Shown: in pieces, positions 59,771 to 64,000 of the stretch | Layout: the number at the start of each line of letters is the position of its first letter | Position numbering within the stretch: the first letter of the stretch is position 1 | Assembly: GCA_022768065.1 (NCBI GenBank) | Contig: JALELS010000006.1 | Location: 1-64,000 of the forward strand | Reading direction: 5' to 3' | Source: Ruminococcus sp. | GTDB lineage: Bacteria > Bacillota > Clostridia > Oscillospirales > Acutalibacteraceae | DNA: 64,000 bases | The notes under the pieces: model-generated | What the model was told of the DNA's origin: nothing | Database searches by the model: none | The model's input: only the letters and a program-made list of their open reading frames with translations | Made by a program: the position numbers and the translations under genes

Positions 59771-62460
59771 ATTTCGATTTTTACGTGCTTTTTGTCCGAT
59801 GGAATTTTAATTTCAATCGTTCCTTTGCTCCGCTCGGTAAAATCGGCTTTTTCTCCGTCAACGGTTACCGTATAATCGTTTTTATCGTTCATAACGACAA
59901 GCATTACGCTGTCTTTGTCGTTATAATGCGAAACGTCTGCGGAGAAGTGAGAAAAGTTATCGGCGAAGCTGCAATTTTCACAAAAGCTGTCAAAACCGAG
60001 ATTAAACGTACCTGCTTTAAAGTACGCCGAAGCCCAGATGTTTACGGGAGCGGACAGGCCGCCGAAGTTGTGGAACCATCCTCCCCTGCCCGTAGTTATG
60101 GAAAGCATCTCAAAAGTATAGTACGAATACTCCACCTCGCGTTTCCACGAATCAAGCGCAACCTTTGCAATTTTGTATGCAAAATCCGCCTCGCCTATAT
60201 CGAGCATGGTTTTCCAGACAAACCATTGATGCGAAAACCATACGTTTCCGTTCCAATAACCGTTAGTGGCATAATAACCGGCTTTCATATTAACGGCACT
60301 TATACCGACTTTGCTCATCATCTCGTCTTCACTTTCAAGATGAGACAAGAGCTTATTTGTTTGCTCATCCGTAGTTATGCCGGCTATAAGAGGATATATA
60401 CCGTCCATAGTTTTATTCATATTCTCGCCCGACTCAGAGCGCAGCTGTTCTTTTGCTTCGCCGTTTTCATCGTGAATTACATATGAGTAATACCCTGCCT
60501 CATCATCCCACGCATATTTATGAAGTCCATACGATATTCTCTTTATATCTTCCGAATAGGTTTTTACATCTTCGGCTTTACCGAGATGTTCGGCTATTAC
60601 GGAGAGAAGCTTTGCCGTCCTTATAACTTGCGAAGATGAAATACACGGTGTGGTTTTAAGCTGTAAATTGTTTTTGTACATCAAAACCTGCGGCGGCAGA
60701 TCGTCCATTCCGGAACAATTGTAAAAATATTCAAATGTGGTTGTAAGACCGCTCTTAAACTTTGCGGTAGTTGAGCCGTTTATCTTACCTGCGAGAAAAT
60801 CATAGAACATTTTTGCACGGTCGTAGTATTTATACAGTTCGGTTTTATCAGACGCTTTTTGAAGCATCTCATAATATTGATAAAGATGAACGGGTACGGG
60901 AGAACCGTGCAGTAAAAACGCATAGTCCTTATTATCCTTATCGCTCAAATACAAATCGAGAATATAATCCGCTATTTTCGGTGAAAATTCAAGCATATCA
61001 AGACCTATGAAGCCTGAATCCCAGGTGTAAAAAGAATCCCACCTCTTGCCCGGAGTGTGATGTATAACATATTCTCCGTGATGGTAAAGCGGATAAACGG
61101 TATTTTGGAACATTGCGGCTCTCAAAAGGCGGTTTGAAAACTCATATTTTTTACCGCTGTCATTATAGCTGAGCTTTTCTGTTGAGCCGGACGCCGATAA
61201 ATAAAGCTTTTCGTAATCTTCGGGTGTTTCGTATTCTGTGCCGCCGTACGAAATAACCGCATATTCCGTATGACTTTTTCCCGGCTCTATGTAAAGGGTG
61301 TGAACAAGGGTATTCTGATAGTATCCCTCATCGCTGTGTTTCCAACTGAATTCACCCGAAAAAGTTTCCATCATATTGTCAAAGCTTTTATCCGGTTGAG
61401 ATATGCGGGGAGTCGGGACGTCCTCAAGGCAACCTGAGGGTATACTGCGAAGTCTTGTTTCATCATTAAATGTTTTTAAAACAAAAGGCTTTTCAACGCC
61501 CTCATATTTTATCTCAACGGTTTTACCGCAGATTTCGTCGCGAACTTTGACTTCGGGCACAAAATTATTTTTTTTCGCTTCGACAATTATTTTATCTGCT
61601 TCGTCTTTTTCGCATATTGCAAAGAAATCAAATTCTATGCCGCCTTTGCCCTCGGAAACGAGAACGAGAGTATAATCCCCTTTATCCACATTACCTATCG
61701 GCACCGTAATTTCGGCCATATCCTCTGCCGACGGAAAAACAACGCTTTTGCCGTTCACGGTAAAGGAGGCGGCTTTATCTTCCGCAGTACGGTATCTTAT
61801 ATACAAAACGGCGTCGGAAAAGCTGTAATTATTTTTTATTTCATATACGATTTTGTCGCCGGTTTCTTCGCCGAGACGCGGATATTTCGGTAATATGTAG
61901 CGGTTATCATCCCTATCGCCGAGACCTCTGTGCGAAGTGAAACGGTCATCAAAAAATTCGCCCTTATGCATGGCGTCCATAGTCTCATTATCCCACGGAC
62001 GGATTGTTTTATATGTAAACTCGCTGTAATCGAGCGCGTCAAACACAATTGATTTATTCGGGAGCGAAATCTTATACGAGGTCGGGAAAGGAAATTGAAT
62101 TGAAGAGAAGTAATTGACAAGGCAATTCTGCATAAGTTCCGAATTATTGAAAATCTCGGTTCTGACAAGTACGCTCTCATCGCTGAGCCTTGTAAAAGAA
62201 ACGTCGGAGTAAATAACGTCTTTCCACTCAAGGTCCTGTCTGTAAGAATAAAACGAATAGTCGCTTTTTGCGTCCCACGGATGCACACCCACGGGTATGG
62301 TCACATTCGGAGCCTTTGCATCGGTATTTGAAACAGCGGGAAGCGATATAAAATCAAATCTGACGCCTTTTTCGGTTTCGTGCTCGGTTACTCTTGATAC
62401 ACCGCTGTACTTTTTTGAATACGGGCCCCATTTAGGCATTACTTCTGACATCTTGCTCAT
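59758..62460 (-). CDS. GH63-like (alpha/alpha)6-barrel glycosidase
   Basis: About 900 residues. The N-terminal 430 residues are beta-rich. The C-terminal barrel shows RWDSFYTWDSGFIGLDML, LKTTPCISSSQVIRTAK, YAWDDEAGYYSYVI and TNGYWNGNVWFSHQWFVWKTM, the W-D-S/T and YWRG-type motifs of GH63/MGH1-type enzymes (glucosidase I, mannosylglycerate and glucosylglycerate hydrolases). Substrate uncertain. The start is taken at the ATG at 62460 (or 62451); the frame extends to 62568 without signals and the ribosome site AGGAAAGG is somewhat far. No signal peptide, so cytosolic. Confidence 0.75.
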   Translation of the reverse strand: MSKMSEVMPKWGPYSKKYSGVSRVTEHETEKGVRFDFISLPAVSNTDAKAPNVTIPVGVHPWDAKSDYSFYSYRQDLEWKDVIYSDVSFTRLSDESVLVRTEIFNNSELMQNCLVNYFSSIQFPFPTSYKISLPNKSIVFDALDYSEFTYKTIRPWDNETMDAMHKGEFFDDRFTSHRGLGDRDDNRYILPKYPRLGEETGDKIVYEIKNNYSFSDAVLYIRYRTAEDKAASFTVNGKSVVFPSAEDMAEITVPIGNVDKGDYTLVLVSEGKGGIEFDFFAICEKDEADKIIVEAKKNNFVPEVKVRDEICGKTVEIKYEGVEKPFVLKTFNDETRLRSIPSGCLEDVPTPRISQPDKSFDNMMETFSGEFSWKHSDEGYYQNTLVHTLYIEPGKSHTEYAVISYGGTEYETPEDYEKLYLSASGSTEKLSYNDSGKKYEFSNRLLRAAMFQNTVYPLYHHGEYVIHHTPGKRWDSFYTWDSGFIGLDMLEFSPKIADYILDLYLSDKDNKDYAFLLHGSPVPVHLYQYYEMLQKASDKTELYKYYDRAKMFYDFLAGKINGSTTAKFKSGLTTTFEYFYNCSGMDDLPPQVLMYKNNLQLKTTPCISSSQVIRTAKLLSVIAEHLGKAEDVKTYSEDIKRISYGLHKYAWDDEAGYYSYVIHDENGEAKEQLRSESGENMNKTMDGIYPLIAGITTDEQTNKLLSHLESEDEMMSKVGISAVNMKAGYYATNGYWNGNVWFSHQWFVWKTMLDIGEADFAYKIAKVALDSWKREVEYSYYTFEMLSITTGRGGWFHNFGGLSAPVNIWASAYFKAGTFNLGFDSFCENCSFADNFSHFSADVSHYNDKDSVMLVVMNDKNDYTVTVDGEKADFTERSKGTIEIKIPSDKKHVKIEIQLV

Positions 62461-62574
62461 AATTCTTACATAGCCTTTCCTGTTACAAAATAAAAAACAA
62501 TAGCGGCAAATATTACGGGTTTGCCGAAAATACGCAGATATTGTAACAGAAAAGAGACTCCAATTCAAGAAAAA

Positions 62575-62605
62575 GAAGCCGCAAAAGCATAGCTCCTGCG
62601 GCTTC
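62575..62605 (-). terminator. Terminator after rpiB
   Basis: Stem GAAGCCGCA/TGCGGCTTC (62575-62583 with 62597-62605), followed on the minus strand by TTTTTC. Confidence 0.85.
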
Positions 62606-62628
62606 TTTCGGTTTTACAAAATTAAAAC

Positions 62629-63081
62629 TTATTTATTTTTCTGTTTTTCTTCGATGTCGGCTATCATTTGCACACGACGGGCGTGCCTGCCGCCCTCGTA
62701 AACACCGGAAAGCCAAGCATCGACTATCATAAGCGCAAGATCAAGTCCGACAACCCTTGCACCGAAAGCCAAAATATTGGTATCGTTATGCTGTCTTGAC
62801 AAAAGCGCCGAATACGGTTCGCTGCAAACCACCGCTCTGATGCCGTTTACCTTGTTTGCGGCAAGCGAAATACCGACGCCTGTGCCGCATATAAGTATGC
62901 CCTTGTCATATTCTTTTGACGCTACCGCATTTGCCACGGCTTCGCCGTAAATCGGGTAGTCGGTACGCTCGGTGCTGTTTGTTCCGAAGTCTTTTACCTC
63001 TATACCCTTTTCCTTTAGGTGCTCTATGACTTTGCCCTTGAGTTCAAAACCTACATGGTCGCTGCCTATTGCTATTTTCAT
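62629..63081 (-). CDS. rpiB: Ribose/allose-6-phosphate isomerase RpiB
   Basis: 150 residues from the ATG at 63081 (AGAGG upstream). MKIAIGSDHVGFELK, ICGTGVGISLAANKVNGIRA with the catalytic Cys, and CSEPYSALLSRQHNDTN are the RpiB pattern. The enzyme interconverts ribose-5-phosphate and ribulose-5-phosphate, and in E. coli also allose-6-phosphate. An alsB-like binding protein lies just upstream, which supports an allose or ribose route. Confidence 0.95.
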   Translation of the reverse strand: MKIAIGSDHVGFELKGKVIEHLKEKGIEVKDFGTNSTERTDYPIYGEAVANAVASKEYDKGILICGTGVGISLAANKVNGIRAVVCSEPYSALLSRQHNDTNILAFGARVVGLDLALMIVDAWLSGVYEGGRHARRVQMIADIEEKQKNK

Positions 63082-63110
63082 TTTAAGACCTCTTTCTTTT
63101 TCCGTTATAC

Positions 63111-63147
63111 AGCTCGACAGCACCGAATAATCGGTGCTGCCTGAGCT
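63111..63147 (-). other. Intercistronic hairpin between alsB-like gene and rpiB
   Basis: Nested arms: AGCTC/GAGCT outside (63111-63115 with 63143-63147) and CAGCACCGA/TCGGTGCTG inside (63118-63126 with 63131-63139), loop ATAA. No T-run follows. Such hairpins after binding-protein genes usually protect the upstream mRNA and lower expression of what follows. Confidence 0.7.
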
Positions 63148-63197
63148 TGGGAGTTTGGGAGTTGTGTTTATCTGAAAACGGATGGAAAAAACACTTC

Positions 63198-64000
63198 TTA
63201 GCTGTCTTTAGTAACTATATATGAATCAACCGGAATCGTTTCGGGAGTGGCGTTGACGTCGATTGCCTTTCCTGCTTTTACGGTTTCGACCATAGTTTTG
63301 AGCGATACAGCGCCGATTCCTGCCGAGTCCTGAGCAACCGTTGCGGAAAGCTCGCCTGCTTTAACGCTGTCTATGGCTTCGGCTGCGCCGTCTGTGCCGA
63401 CTACCATTATCTGACCGAGCTTATTGGCATTTTTAACCGCCTGCAAAGCACCGAGAGCCATGGTATCGTTGCAGCAATAAATTGCTTTAAGGTTCGGATA
63501 TTTCTGAATCATTGAAGCCGCGGTATCAAGAGCCTTTTGTCTGTCCCAGTCGGCAGGCTGAGAGGCAACAAGCTTAAATGCGCTGTTTGAATTAAATGCA
63601 TTTGTTGCGCCTGTCTTTCTGTATTCGCCTGAAGCGTTGCCTGCTTTACCTTCGATTATTGCAACCTCACCGCCGTCTTTTAACTGTTCCATTATATAAT
63701 TTGCGCCCTTTTCACCGACTTTTTCATTATCGGTTGTAGCAAAAGCTATAACGCTTCCGCCGGCATTTTTGAGGGTGTCCATATCGATTTTTTCATCAAT
63801 ATTCATTACATAAATGCCTTTTTTGTTCGCCTCAACTATACCGTTTATAAGATTAGTCGGAGAAATAGGTGCAACGCCTATGGCTTTGTAGCCCTTTGAG
63901 ATGCAGTTTTCGAGAATTTTAAGCTGACCCTCGGTATCATCCTCCGACTGTGCGGCGAAGATATCAACCGTTACGCCGAGGTCTTTTGCCTCTTTCTCGA
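63198..64000 (-). CDS. alsB: D-allose/ribose-type ABC sugar-binding protein, partial
   Basis: Frame continues past the right edge (the first ATG in the window, at 63806, is internal). 267 residues visible. The run AAQSEDDTEGQLKILENC, VAPISPTNLINGIV, MNIDEKIDMDTLKNAGG, EVAIIEGKAGNASGEYRKTG, LVASQPADWDRQKALD, AIYCCNDTMALGALQA and VVGTDGAAEAIDS aligns, as I recall it, very closely with E. coli AlsB. The protein binds allose or a related hexose outside the membrane for an ABC importer. The N-terminal signal and the importer genes lie to the right of the window. rpiB follows. Confidence 0.88.
   Translation of the reverse strand, partial: EKEAKDLGVTVDIFAAQSEDDTEGQLKILENCISKGYKAIGVAPISPTNLINGIVEANKKGIYVMNIDEKIDMDTLKNAGGSVIAFATTDNEKVGEKGANYIMEQLKDGGEVAIIEGKAGNASGEYRKTGATNAFNSNSAFKLVASQPADWDRQKALDTAASMIQKYPNLKAIYCCNDTMALGALQAVKNANKLGQIMVVGTDGAAEAIDSVKAGELSATVAQDSAGIGAVSLKTMVETVKAGKAIDVNATPETIPVDSYIVTKDS

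Overview
The window looks like a chromosomal piece of a low-GC (about 40 percent by eye) Gram-positive anaerobe, most likely a gut Clostridia/Oscillospirales-type Bacillota. The grounds are the hprK-glk-murB-rapZ-whiA block, a SigH-like sigma factor, Shine-Dalgarno sites before nearly every gene, oxygen-sensitive Fe-S enzymes, and a large set of glycosidases for host or plant glycans. This placement is inferred from gene content, not from a marker search.

Layout. 1-168: a minus-strand promoter with an (AT)n spacer and a cre-like site, feeding a structured leader that runs off the left edge. 266-5018: cell-wall and carbon-control operon hprK-glk-murB-rapZ-whiA. 5128-9074: a hypothetical gene, a GPH-type sugar symporter, a LysR regulator and a YoaK-type membrane protein. 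9114-14331: a tightly coupled six-gene operon with a CooC/AcsF-like ATPase, two HgdB/HgdA-like dehydratase subunits, their ATP-driven activase, a 51-residue membrane peptide and a truncated acetyl-CoA-synthase-like protein. No known pathway that I recognise uses exactly this set, and it is the best candidate for an undescribed system. 14413-29876: glycan utilisation (GPH transporter, GH2 beta-mannosidase, two GH29 fucosidases, a GH123-like enzyme, a membrane-anchored GH18 protein, a metallophosphoesterase). 29945-37244: an HTH protein facing two lipoproteins, a zinc-ribbon protein and a sortase-type surface protein. 37322-39251: a frameshifted gene, a PNPOx-like flavoprotein, an HxlR regulator and a GNAT. 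39465-43236: GH36, GH16 and an AraC regulator interrupted by an in-frame stop. 43307-45592: tRNA-Pro, an anchored cohesin-like protein, a zinc-ribbon protein, a SigH-like factor and a 34-residue membrane peptide. 45608-48530: phosphoglucomutase and an FkbM methyltransferase. 48597-59299: one long minus-strand run pbp1A-pyrC-pyrF-carA-carB-pyrK-pyrD-ruvX. 59447-64000: a small anchored protein, a GH63-like glycosidase, rpiB and an alsB-like sugar-binding protein cut by the right edge.

How it works together. Sugars released by the glycosidases enter through GPH symporters and the allose/ribose-type ABC system. They are phosphorylated by the ROK kinase and interconverted by phosphoglucomutase and RpiB, under HPr-kinase/CcpA-type control. 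Most glycosidases lack signal peptides, so they probably act on imported oligosaccharides; GH18, GH16 and the phosphoesterase are placed at the outer face of the membrane.

The main anomaly is in the pyrimidine operon. CarA and CarB are full-length open frames, but from remembered E. coli sequences both appear to have lost their catalytic residues: the glutaminase triad in CarA, and metal/ATP-binding residues in both ATP-grasp halves of CarB. pyrD, pyrK, pyrF and pyrC look normal.
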